In this document: positions 47,427 through 58,179 of the stretch, piece by piece
How the letters are laid out: the number at the start of each line of letters is the position of its first letter
Position numbering within the stretch: position 1 is the stretch's first letter
Program-made: the position numbers and the translations under genes
The notes under the pieces: model-generated
What the model was told of the DNA's origin: nothing
Databases searched by the model: none
The model's input: only the letters and a program-made list of their open reading frames with translations
Assembly: GCA_024741835.1 (NCBI GenBank)
Contig: JAENRP010000037.1
Location: 124,001 to 188,000 of the forward strand
Length of the DNA: 64,000 nucleotides
Direction: 5' to 3'
Source: Diplocarpon mali
Taxonomy: Eukaryota > Ascomycota > Leotiomycetes > Helotiales > Drepanopezizaceae

Positions 47427-50277
47427 ATGGGCCTTACCTACTCCTAGATACGCACCAGCAAGCATTGCTTCTTCGAAAGGATTCACAAGTTCAACGTCAA
47501 GTTACTTTATAGTCTCGGGGCAACTAGGTTTGGCGAAGCTTCTGCATCAGGTCTAAGTTGGGAAAGGCTCGCTGTCTACCCTGCCGGATGTTTTTTTTCA
47601 TTTGAGGTGATTGGTTGAAATAAGAATGGCGTTAAGTGCATGTTGATCTGTTATTTTGTTTCTCAAGTACGCTTATTTTGATAGCAATAAAAGTTATTTG
47701 GTGTGATCTAGTATGTACTCTTGCATGTGAAGAAAGCATACGTGGAGAACTAGAATTCGATTCTTCTCATGCTCTATCCTATAGATACTTCATATCAGTG
47801 CAGAAGACAGCGATTAATTTACATTATAGAAGGTTATAATATACAATATAATTACAAGACCACACGGCTTCAAAGTCGATAAGCCTGATAAAAATGATTT
47901 TACCTTATATTGCCCAGCAAGTCTAGGAACGGTTCATGCAGGCTCTCTCATTCTTGGATGCACTATCGAGCGACTCAAACGAAATACCAATCTCATCGCT
48001 GTTGAGCAGATATATATATTTGTGGAGCGGATTGGGTGCCATGCCTGGTATCTTAACGTATAGCAAATAATTTATTTCAATACACATGCAGAATTTTGCA
48101 GGGCTAAAGTTCGTTTCGATGGCTCAGTAACAAATTTAATCGCAAGTAGACGACGAGTAGAAGAAATGACGGGCTAAGAGTATATGCGCTGAGCTCACTG
48201 CATACAAATAGGGGAAGCTCAGGGCCAATGGTCTATCGATGTTAGTAAACTCGTAACGACGACACTCTAGGCGCTCTACGGGTCTGGGCGCCGAGATCTT
48301 CTGTTTTATTTCCGAAACTCTTTTTGAGGAAATGCTTGATGCTCTAAGAGAGACGGAGTCGAGAGAGCAGGGCATATTAATACAGCAGGGTTACTGCTTT
48401 CTTATTCCAAATCAGAAGAGCGGTTTTTTCCCCTTTATTTTGACTTAAGATGAGTTTTTTCAAAATCATCAAATGAGAAAAGTTTTTTTTCGGCTCAGCT
48501 TATTGGACATAAAGCGCTCTCATTGTTAGGTTGAAAACTTGCGGTCTGAGTTAGAACCCAGATCCACATGCGTCACATAATGATATACACCCGCCTTCTG
48601 CTCTGGAAACCGGATAATTAAGTATAAAGTTGTGATATATCTGTCTAGTCAAGTCAGAAAATTTAAAGCTGTAGCATCAACTCTTTCCGGCGATTAAAGA
48701 TGGAGGGTAATAGTGGTATTTACTTTTCGCTCAGTAGCGTAGACGCTAATTTGTGCGCCCTCTTAGTATCAACGACCCTGCCCCATACCATAGAGTCTTC
48801 TCACAGCCTGTTTTGATTTTGTGATTGATAGTACCTATAAAAGGCAACTCGGGCTATCGAAGATCTGACTATAGCATGTCCAGCTTGACTTGCTTCTCTT
48901 TGCGAAAATACCGGTGTTACTGTAAAGAATGTGGCGAAACCGCATCTCAACTAAATTCAAGCACAGCTCAGGGCTCCCAATCCATGAACATCAAAACAAC
49001 AACATTGAAGATCAAAGGCATCCTTGTTGACAACTACCGCCATAATTCCGAGAATTTGCGACGTCGAGTAGCTTGGCTTTCGTCTTCTAGTTCCAAAATT
49101 TTCCCTTACGCACCTGCATTATTTTTCCGATCTTAATTTATGAAATTAAAAGTAAATCATCATGTAACGAAATCTTCGTGGCTTTAACCTCAATGCAGTT
49201 GTTGTACTTGCGGCACTAAATAAGCGAAAAATTAGTCCAAGGAGTAAACAAATACGCTATGTCCAACTTGGTTCGACCTCGAGAGATACCACAAGTACAT
49301 AAGAGCAAAATTAAGAGATTATCACTGCAAAATCAAAGCTGATAATAAAAATGACATTTGTTATATATGCTACATATTGTCAGAAGGAGCGACAGTGAAT
49401 GCTGCTCCTAAAGAAATCGAAAATTTCCTATTAACTGACGTGTTTCTCACCGCCTCGACTATTATAAGAGGGAGCAGGAACAACATAAGAATAGGCCTAA
49501 GGGAAGACCAAAGACAAGAGGGAGGAAGCACCACAAGCGGGCTCTCCGAAGACAAGAACTAGGACAATTCACTAGTTGGGGGTAGAATAGGTAGTTGGCA
49601 TTGCGCGCTGTCTCTAAGTACAACAGTAGTCCTATATATACCCCTTTCTTGGTCCTCATCCGACCATATGACCCTATCACGTGACTTATATCACGTGACT
49701 CATCCTTCGACTCTCTATCCCGTGACTCCTCGACTGTCACGTGACAGTCACGTGACTCCTTTTCTTCTAGGTCTCTACACTATAAGGTTCTCGGTGCTCT
49801 TCGAATCCAATCAGTTAAGATCAGCAGCCTTATTCTGCAAGTTGAACGTGGAGGCCGTGCTGTTCACGTGACCAAGACAATCAAAGTACACCACACAATG
49901 TCAAATCCTCACCTTGATCAATCCAAGTCACGCCAACCGCTAGAATCTAAGTTTTAAGTCTCTCTTCAAATTCTCACAGCTTGTGTAGCTTCTGGCTAGT
50001 GTCTAATTTGAGCACGTTTAGCTCTCAATACAATTGCCTCTTTGTCATGTCAAATTGGACAGCTTGTGTCTGCGATCTCTTTAAAGTCTGATTACTTTAA
50101 GATGAATATTGCCATAACTCTCAACACGCAAATTGGAAGCTACGCGGTTGCTTTTTGTCGACCCGTAGCCCTGAGGACCTGAGGTAAAAACATAAATTGT
50201 ATCATTTCCAGGCTCTGCTAACAATCTCTAAGATATTCTATTGTCGAAGAACTCTTTTGGCATTAACAACTGTAGCA
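47427..50277. other. AT-rich gene-free block
   Basis: About 2.85 kb between loci E and F. Mostly AT-rich with no convincing ORF. Holds a CACGTG-rich cluster at 49.68-49.87 kb. The part around 49.3-49.8 kb has a TATATATA box and repeated GTGACTC words and might be a solo-LTR relic; ends were not found. Confidence 0.5.
49678..49870. promoter_or_regulatory. Cluster of CACGTG E-boxes with an 18-bp perfect palindrome
   Basis: CACGTG occurs at 49678, 49692, 49738, 49749 and 49865, nearly always as TCACGTGA(C). Bases 49732-49749 form a perfect palindrome, GACTGTCACGTGACAGTC. CACGTG is the core of bHLH factors such as Cbf1/SREBP-like proteins. The cluster lies 0.4-0.6 kb upstream of 2EXR locus F. 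A transposon terminal region is an alternative. Confidence 0.5.
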
Positions 50278-51397
50278 ATGAAACGACCTGGCTCTTTTGA
50301 TCCTCCTTGGATTGACTTCTTTACTAAACCTTGTCCCTACTTCATGAAGCAACTCACTACCTTTCCCCGATTCTCTCGTCTGTATGTTACCCATTGCCTT
50401 CTCACGACTCATTGGTTGTCACTGATATTCAAACCACAGACCGCGAGAGCTTCAGTTGATGATATGGGCCAATGTGATCCCTGAACGTCGAGTAATTCAA
50501 CTCATAGGCCCTGATTCTGCACAAACGTCTTTGCCGCCAAGTACTGCACCTGGCACCTTCATCTTATGCTTACGCTACAGCATTCCGGAAATCCTCCATA
50601 CCTGCTACGATGCCAGAGTTGCTGGTTTGAAGATATATAAGAAAGCATTTTTCCAGTACGTTCGCGAGACTATTTACTTCGACTTCGACCGCGACTACCT
50701 GGAGCTAGATGTTCGCACAGTCGAACATTTCGCCGAAAAGTCGGAGTATGGCAACGTCCCTCTCTTGGAACCTCCGAAGGTCAAGAACCTGGCAATAATG
50801 AGTGGAAGACCTATCCGAGGCGAGGATTTAGTTTTTTACTGCCAATTCTTTACTGGTCTGGAGCGACTGGCAATCAACGAGCAAAGCCTGAGTTCCTCTC
50901 CCTCTACTGACCCTCTCATTCATATGCAGAACTCAGCTCCCATGGTCCCACATACCTTTCAACCAGATCAAAACTCTTTCCGTCACAACTGGGATAAACT
51001 CCGCGGTCCAATCATGAAAAGAGTTCCGTTTGTTCGCCCCGCGCTCAAAGAATGGAAACCGCCACTTCTGATAATCGGTACAGAAACCCAGTGGGAGCAG
51101 CACAGTAAGCAAATGGTTGATATGGTACCAGTATGGGGAGGCGTAGATCCCAACTCGATGGATTGGGAGTCTACAGTTATTATTCCTAGCTTGGAATATG
51201 TCCCCCGCCTAGAAACTGTCAGCTCTCGAGGCGTGGGTTTGTCTATTGGTAAGGATATTTTGAGAAACGGGCTTGAGTATGCACACTCGGATGAACGAGA
51301 GCATCATGAGACTAAGTCACGCCTGTTTTATCGAGAGCCTGTGACTACTAATGAAATGCTTGAGACTTACGAAGATGATCTCTTATCACTTCGCTGA
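50278..51397 (+). CDS. 2EXR-family protein, intact (locus F), 353 aa
   Basis: Exons are 50278-50381 and 50440-51397. The junction splits a Leu codon and restores the first motif FPRFSRLPRELQLMIWANVI, here with ELQ instead of ELR. The second motif is IPEILHTCYDARVAGLKIYK, with DAR, then ETIYFDFDRDYLELDVRTVE. The long C-terminal part (to residue 353) includes GLERLAINEQS and a region rich in Pro and aromatic residues; no other domain was recognised. Intron position is close to, but not identical with, that in locus C. Both E-x-R motifs are altered, suggesting a divergent subfamily. Confidence 0.88.
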
Positions 51398-51901
51398 TCC
51401 GAGCTCCGCATATGTAGCTGCGATAGAAAGGGGAGGCGATATTTCGGAGCTCAAACTACTGTCATGAAGTGCTTGAGCTTGGCCTTCAGTCTATAATTTC
51501 TACTTTTCCTTTCTCTGCTGCTTTGGGCGTTTCTCTTCTGTGTGAAAATCCAAAGTAGTCATGGCGCACACTCATGGTGAGACACTTCTGAGTAGAGCAA
51601 TTAAAGTCGTTCAACCTCTGAGCATTCTCCAATACCTCTGATGCTCTATTTATACACCCAGTAGCTTTTGTCGATTAATAATTGAAGTTATCTCGACCGG
51701 GCAGCTCTTCCCTTCACCCACAGTCTACTTCAGCAGGCGCGACCACGAGCAAACACTTTCTATGTTCGAGGCAGAATTCCTCTTCTTACCAATATTTTTG
51801 ATTGTTCTCGCCAGCAGTCCTAGCTTTATATCAAGCTTCAACAGCATTACCTTATTACTTAAACGTCCCATATATTGACATACCAAGATACCGCTGTTGC
51901 C
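51398..51901. other. Spacer between 2EXR loci F and G
   Basis: About 500 bp, the shortest upstream spacer in the array. Nothing was recognised beyond the expected promoter of G. Confidence 0.5.
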
Positions 51902-52633
51902 ATGGGAGCACTTGAGCCCACTGGTTTTCCGCGGCTGCCAATCGAACTGCAACTGATAATCTGGGATCACGTCGAAATTGAACCATCGATCATTACCGTC
52001 AATCCGTTCAAAGAACTTTTCGAAGACGAGAAGTCCCACCACCCAGCTGAGCCCTTCTTTGCCTGTAGCTACCGCGTCCCAGCCATCTTCCACGCATGTC
52101 ACAACTCTCGTCAGATAGCTCTCAAGTCTCACCCCCTACTATTTGGCGGTGGCAGTATCTCCAGGCCAGTTTTCGGTAGCCCAATGCCATTCAACACCGA
52201 CAAAGACGTGCTCCTCTTCCATGATAGCGCCGTACTGAGCCCCTTCGTACTCAGCAGCTTCCAGGCAGGCTTTGACTCCATCCACCACCTCGCCATCAGT
52301 ATCTCCTCCGTCGACACAATCACAAGCCTCACCAATGATCTATTTGTCGCGTTTAGCAATGGATCGAACATCAAGCATATATTCCTGATTCGAGAGGAAC
52401 CTGCGGCTTTCAGTATGGAGTGGGAGGATGAGAGTCAAGAGCTGAGTAATGAATGCTTCGAGCGTAATTTACTGCCGGGTTACATGATTAAGCTTATCTT
52501 CATGAAAGAGCGGGGGAGTATCACGGCAATGGAAAAGTTGGAGTTGACGTATATGAGAAACTTCTCTGTTGTTTCTAGGGAAGATTTCGAGACGAAGTGG
52601 AGGCGACTCGTTCAAGGTGGGAGCTTGGATTGA
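51902..52633 (+). CDS. 2EXR-family protein, intact, intronless (locus G), 243 aa
   Basis: Single exon. The start was taken at ATG 51902 (GCCATGGGAG context); upstream in-frame codons lack an ATG. First motif: GFPRLPIELQLIIWDHVEIE (ELQ). Second motif: VPAIFHACHNSRQIALKSHP (NSR). Then PMPFNTDKDVLLFHDSAVLS, the family's strand with Asp. The C-terminal half has IHHLAISISSVDTITSLTND, then IKHIFLIREEPAAF, typical of the region after the motifs. GC content is higher than in the surroundings. Like F, both E-x-R motifs are degenerate. Confidence 0.85.
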   Translation: MGALEPTGFPRLPIELQLIIWDHVEIEPSIITVNPFKELFEDEKSHHPAEPFFACSYRVPAIFHACHNSRQIALKSHPLLFGGGSISRPVFGSPMPFNTDKDVLLFHDSAVLSPFVLSSFQAGFDSIHHLAISISSVDTITSLTNDLFVAFSNGSNIKHIFLIREEPAAFSMEWEDESQELSNECFERNLLPGYMIKLIFMKERGSITAMEKLELTYMRNFSVVSREDFETKWRRLVQGGSLD

Positions 52634-55600
52634 TTACAAATGCCTAGCAATGCATCACTGTTATGAACGGGAGTCCGAAGTTTGCGAGACGCAGAGACTC
52701 GGGGCAGATAGTTGTCATTTGTTCCTGTACCCGTTACATCTTGTAACGACAATCACCAATTGAGGGGAATGAACGACTGATGATCATTCACAAGACTTGA
52801 AGTCAAAGAAAGATTTGATAGGTAGCAATCAATGAATAATCAATCGAGTGCTGCAAAATGATATATATACAGATTAAATGATGAATTTGAGCGACAGGAA
52901 AAGCAGATGGACGAAAAGATGCATCGGAAGTTCTGATTCAGATATCTGATGCTAGTCGGCAGAAATAATAGATGTCATGCCTGCGCCTGCGAAGACTTTA
53001 TACAAGGCAAGCAAGTGAACACATATACAGCGTCTCAATCTTTCGCCGATGAAGAAGTGTTAGCATATTGGCATAGTGATACTTCTCACTGGGCTTTGCA
53101 ACATGGCTGTCGATGTGTCAGGGGCCCTTTCGCAAGTCTCTTTATTTTTCATCCAGTCTAAAAAATAGCTGTATCGGCACCAAAAGCACGGAGTTGACCG
53201 GATACAGGACTCGGGTATTTGCAGGTTTCTTGTAGATGGAACATAAGGAATATCATTATGATCGGGGAGAGGGCATTAGTGGTATTTTAAGGTGCAGCTA
53301 CTGGAAAAATCGTACATTTCCAAACCGTCGATTGTAAAACAGATCGTGGATATTTATCGAACGCGTGGGGAGGATACTAACGAATCGTTATTTAAGAAGT
53401 TATTCGAGAGGTCTTGGAGAAAAGAGATTATGCATGATATCGCTGAATGCATATCGGGTTTATGAGGTTTCTCGTTAGGAAAAAAAAGGCGGGAGCGGGG
53501 GTCCAATAGTGATCGCTTACCAGGCCAATCAAGTTGCCTGTCAATGTCAACATTATTTTAGAAATCTTGGCTAAATACCCCTTTTAAAAACCAAAGGAGT
53601 CATCGAGATCATCTCTGTCTTACCAGGCTTTGTAAGGTGAATGATGTGAAACCATTCCCGTGCTACTTTCCTACAAACTACTCGGCAATGCCAGAACACA
53701 GAGAAGATGCATTTTAAACTTCAATCGGTTGGTTTCGACTCCTATACATAAGCTTCTTGCGGATTTTGCACCAAGTTGCCAATTGGAAGCCACCTAAATA
53801 TTGTTTTCCTCGTCATAGAATATCCAAGATCCTGTTCTATTTCGCGAAAGCAACCAAACTCTCATATTCGCTGTTGGCGCACTTTATATTATCTCCTCTC
53901 TACTTGATATTCTACTGACTGGCTACTCAACAGTTTTGAGTGATCTACGCTAGATGTAGAGCCTATATTGCGTTGATTTATGGATAGCAAAGAAGTTGAA
54001 AGAAATTCAATGGGGCCTGCAAGCGGTAATCCTACTTTGACTCCGAGAAAATGTGAGGCTGTCTGTGCAGCAAATATTAACTGAAATTCACTATACTTGT
54101 ATCTTTGGCACTCATCATATTTAGCAGAGGGGATCGGCGAACTCAAAAGACCTAGAGCTAGCGCGCTTTTAGAGCAAGAGATTTTCCACTAAAGGCGCTA
54201 TGTATACAGTTGAGTCCCTAGCTAGAGACGTCCCTAAGGGCTCAGGTGATTGGTTCAGCCTACCACCGCTGGACACTAGTGAATATCATCATCATCATAT
54301 TAAGTATTAGCGTGAGATTTAAAGAAGCGAGATACACCTTGAAGGGACTATTCAAGACTTTGAAATTGTTGGTTTCACAAGTGTGCGCACTGAATTGATT
54401 CTTCTGATTCTTATATTGTATTATCGATGATCAGAATACAGAGAGAGCAAGGACTCGAGGTATATACCTACGCGCTAGCCTGCGCGCTAAGTCACGTGCC
54501 AATCGATTCCCTAGTCACCTGACCAACTCCATGCCACTTATTCCTACAGAAATATTAATATCCTGCTGTTGATAGGGCCAGCAACTTGATTAAAAGGGTG
54601 TTCTAGATGCTAATTACAACCTCTTCTGTAAAGATGCTTTTCTGTAATATAAAGAAAATCATCCTGGCATACTAGACCTCTATTTCAAATTCACTTATCT
54701 ATTTGAAATTCAGACCCAAGATTATTTTGCGACATGTAAATCTGTGCATTACATGATTGAATTATATGCAAAAATTTATGGCTAACTTCCTTACATGCCT
54801 TCAGGCTTAGTTCTAAAAAGAAAAGCTAAATTTTAAATTTTCATTTGTGGTTTATCTTGTTTCGTCTATATTCTGTGGAGTCAGGTTCATATAATAGCGC
54901 CGGCTGGTAATCTTTAGTGATAACAGTATTTTGTCGGGCGTCGACTCCTCCAACGCACCTTCACTTTCTTAATATCAACATCTTCAATCAGATGAGCGCT
55001 TCTTTGATCTCGCAATCAGGAAAAATTATATACTAGGTGCCTGTACAGATCTGCTATGGCAACCTTTGTTGTTTCATCAACTCTATCCTGATTCCTCCAA
55101 AACCTCAAATCAAGTCCCATCTCTGCGAATGATAATAAAATTTTTATTGACCTGAGGTAACCTGCGGTCCGATTCCCCATTTTGGCTGTTTTAAGCGGCA
55201 AATTATCAAATAGTGGGTATTGCCATCATTTTCTATTGAGTCTATGATAATACTTTTCTTTTGAATTTGACTCTCATATTATGTCCACTTTATTAAAATT
55301 AGCAGTTAAACTACCATCATTTCTCATATTAGTTCTATTTCTCTACCATTACACAACGAGTGATGAGATGTTCAAATCACGAGTTAGTGGGCTCTGTTGT
55401 GTTGAAATACTGCGACTGGTTTGGCACGCCCCTTCAAGATTCTGGCTGCCCATTTGAAAAACAATTTCTACCACCCTCTGTCTCTGTTGTATATGACCTT
55501 CAATTATCACTCAAAATAACGAGTTACATAGGAGGTCTTCAGAAATTCTAGCTTCATATAGCTAAGAAATTAAACCAGTATTCTTCCCAATGTTTATAAG

Positions 55601-56533
55601 CGTAAAGCCATGAGCCTTCGATCGTTTTTTTACCGTTTTCAATAGATATCTCTTGCACTGATTCAGGATCTTTTTGTCTTGAAATAGTGCTGCAGTTTCT
55701 TGTATCTGAAAGTGATAGCAAATTAATAGGTCAAGATGGCTTCATTTCGTCATTTTTGAAACTAGTTGATGATGAGGAAACAGATTCATGGAGAACCCTA
55801 GTAAGAGAAAGGTTTATAAATGGAGATCTAATTCTTTTCAATCATCATCATATCTAACGGTGATTGAGACAGGGACTTGAAAGCTCAAGTTTCTATGGGC
55901 TTTGAGATATTGTTTGTTGAGCACTTGAAAGGTGGAGATCAAGGGGTCCCTTCTAGGTATAAGAGCCTTCTTTCTACTTCAAATTTCTCCAGAGAAAGTT
56001 TCATCTGTTAACTTCTGTCATAGTTTGATTCCTGCCCGATATTGTCTTCTGCTTTGAGTCACTGCTTGTGAGAGCAGCTTTTCTTCTAGCATCTGCTGTT
56101 TCATCAAAGACCTAATACTATTTAATACTGAGCTTAATCTTACTTGACTTATGCTGCAAGTGTTTCAGATATTTCTCAATAAAGCTTTCTAGAATAAAAA
56201 GAAAAAATAATTGCTCCTCTTTATGACCATTTCACAAGAAGACCATATTTTCCAAAGCCACTCCATCTACAGCACACTATCTTCGCCCATCTTATACTTC
56301 ATATCCTTGATATAGCCTGGGTCACCAAGCAAATGGTACAGCTGCACTTGTGAGTCGAAAATCCGCTGGTTCATACCTAGCACGTGATATATATCACAGC
56401 TATGTATTTGGCTTCCCAGACGTTTCTAGTTAGGAATTCAGCAACCACGACTTACTGATAGCCACTTGCCAACATCTCTTGGATAATTGCAAAAAAGTCG
56501 CTTTCTCCACTAAGAGACCTCGATATTGACGAT
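52634..56533. other. AT-rich gene-free block (3.9 kb)
   Basis: The largest gene-free stretch in the window. AT-rich, no ORF over about 85 codons and no recognisable motif. Presumably degraded repeat DNA plus the promoter of locus H. No tRNA, terminal repeat or transposase remnant could be identified by eye. Confidence 0.5.
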
Positions 56534-58179
56534 ATGCTTCAATCAAACATGATGGCGAGCATCGCTCCGGCCGAGTCGCACTTCCCTTCCTCAATCCCAA
56601 GAAGCTCAACAATCATTTCTGTCGCTACCTCTTCATCTACCTCGAATAGCAATCCAAATGCCCCAATTTCTAATACTACGCCGATTGATAGCNNNNNNNN
56701 NNNNNNNNNNNNCCCCCGACTGCGAACGAAGATTCAGATGCTTTCTTCCACCTCTTCCCCAAATTGCCTAAAAAGCTGCGTCTACGCATCCTCAACAATG
56801 CCCTACCCGAAGCTCGACTTATAAAATTACACCGACGTAAGTACACGAGATCTCAATCAAACAATGATGCGTTCACCAAAACCTGTATCTGCGCAAGTGG
56901 TCCATATATCTCACTCATGGGAGTCAACAAGGAAGCCAGAAAGTTCGCACGAAAAGGAGAACGCCTGTTGGGACTGGTGGACAGTCATAGTGCTATCTAC
57001 GTCCAGTGTCGAGGCGATAAACTTGTGTTTGCGAGCATTGAGGTATTGGTTGTGTTCGTCAGTCGATATATCGGCGACGGCACGGTGATGTCAGAAAGGC
57101 CCCGAGTAATACTATTCTCAGAGGTTTCAGAGATCTTGATCTGAGCTCTATTGCTGTCGGCTGGAAGGTGTTATTCGGAGCTCGTTATCTCGAGAACATC
57201 GATGACTATGTTGATCAAATCCGTTGTGAGGACAAGCAACCAACGTCCCCTGACCGCCTTGGCAATTTTCTGGGTATACCGAAGAGGAGCCAACACACAC
57301 TATGGGATCACATTCCTCAACGCAGTATCGGTCGATTATTGGAAGTCGCCGAGCAGTTAGGTGGTGTGAAGGACGTGAGTTTGGTATACAAGGCAAAGGA
57401 GGATAGAGTGGCTTGTCAATGGGGGCAATCACTGCATGCGAGGGGTCCTTGAGATTTTCCTCGGATTCTCTACGCAGAATCGGGATCAGAATATGCAGTT
57501 TCTGTCCACGTACACGGAGCGTACGGTTATTAATCCTGCATGGGCCTGGTTAAGAACTAGAGAGTTGATCAAGCCAAAATTCTACGACGTTATGTAAGGG
57601 GAACTTTTACCAGGAGACAATGGCAGCGATGGTGACAGCGGTGATGATAATACAGAATAGGGCGGCCAAGAGGCAGAAATACGGGACGAGGTTCGGGATA
57701 AGGGTGAGAAAGAAGCAAGCAAAGGTGAAAAAGATATTAGAGGACAAGAGCGTCGCAGGACGTTCCGAGAAAGAGGTTCAGACTGGAAGTCTGTACTCGC
57801 TCATATGGCCAACTTTCAGATCAAGGATGACAAAAAGCTTTCATGCAATCAGGAGGGAGATAATATTATGGGAGAGTGTAGCGGCCATGGTAAAGCACCG
57901 GCAGCAGATTCAAATAGTGGTGGAGAGGAAGGAGACTGGGAGCCATATGATCCAGCAGACTACGGTCCGGGGGACACTCACATTATCGGCAGCCAGGTCT
58001 AGGGTATCGAGAATATTGTGATAGAGCATGTGGAGAAAGTTTTCGCACAAGGTAAGGGGAAAATCCCAGCAAATACGGTGTTTGAAACTCGAAGAAAGTT
58101 CGGAGCCCAAGATTGGGACATCGAATCTGATCTCAAGCACGCAAAAACGGCCAGTAGTCAGAGAAAGGGGCCTGATTAG
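56534..58179 (+). pseudogene. Long 2EXR-family pseudogene interrupted by an assembly gap (locus H)
   Basis: ATG 56534 opens a Ser/Pro-rich N terminus, cut by 20 N (56693-56712). After it come FFHLFPKLPKKLRLRILNNA and the second motif ISLMGVNKEARKFARKGERL. At about 57120 the coding frame changes (DLDLSSIAVGWKVLFGARYL, then YVDQIRCEDKQ), and at about 57430 it changes back (VLEIFLGFSTQNRDQ, ending FYDVM). From there one frame, the same as before the first shift, runs to 58179 but contains TAA 57595-57597, TAG 57658-57660 and TAG 58000-58002 inside acidic/charged, coding-like sequence (KSVLAHMANFQIKDDKK; WEPYDPADYGPGDTH). All three stops fit C-to-T changes of CAA or CAG. The TAA could instead be the true stop, with the tail a separate relic. 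Confidence 0.75.
56693..56712. other. Assembly gap of 20 N
   Basis: Twenty undetermined bases inside the N-terminal part of 2EXR locus H. The frame before and after the gap would need a gap length of 3n, so the true gap size is probably not 20. Confidence 0.99.

Noticed and set aside
52634..56533. Possible degraded transposon
   Set aside because: AT-rich and gene-free, but no terminal repeats, target duplications or enzyme motifs could be pointed to, so it is described only as a gene-free block.
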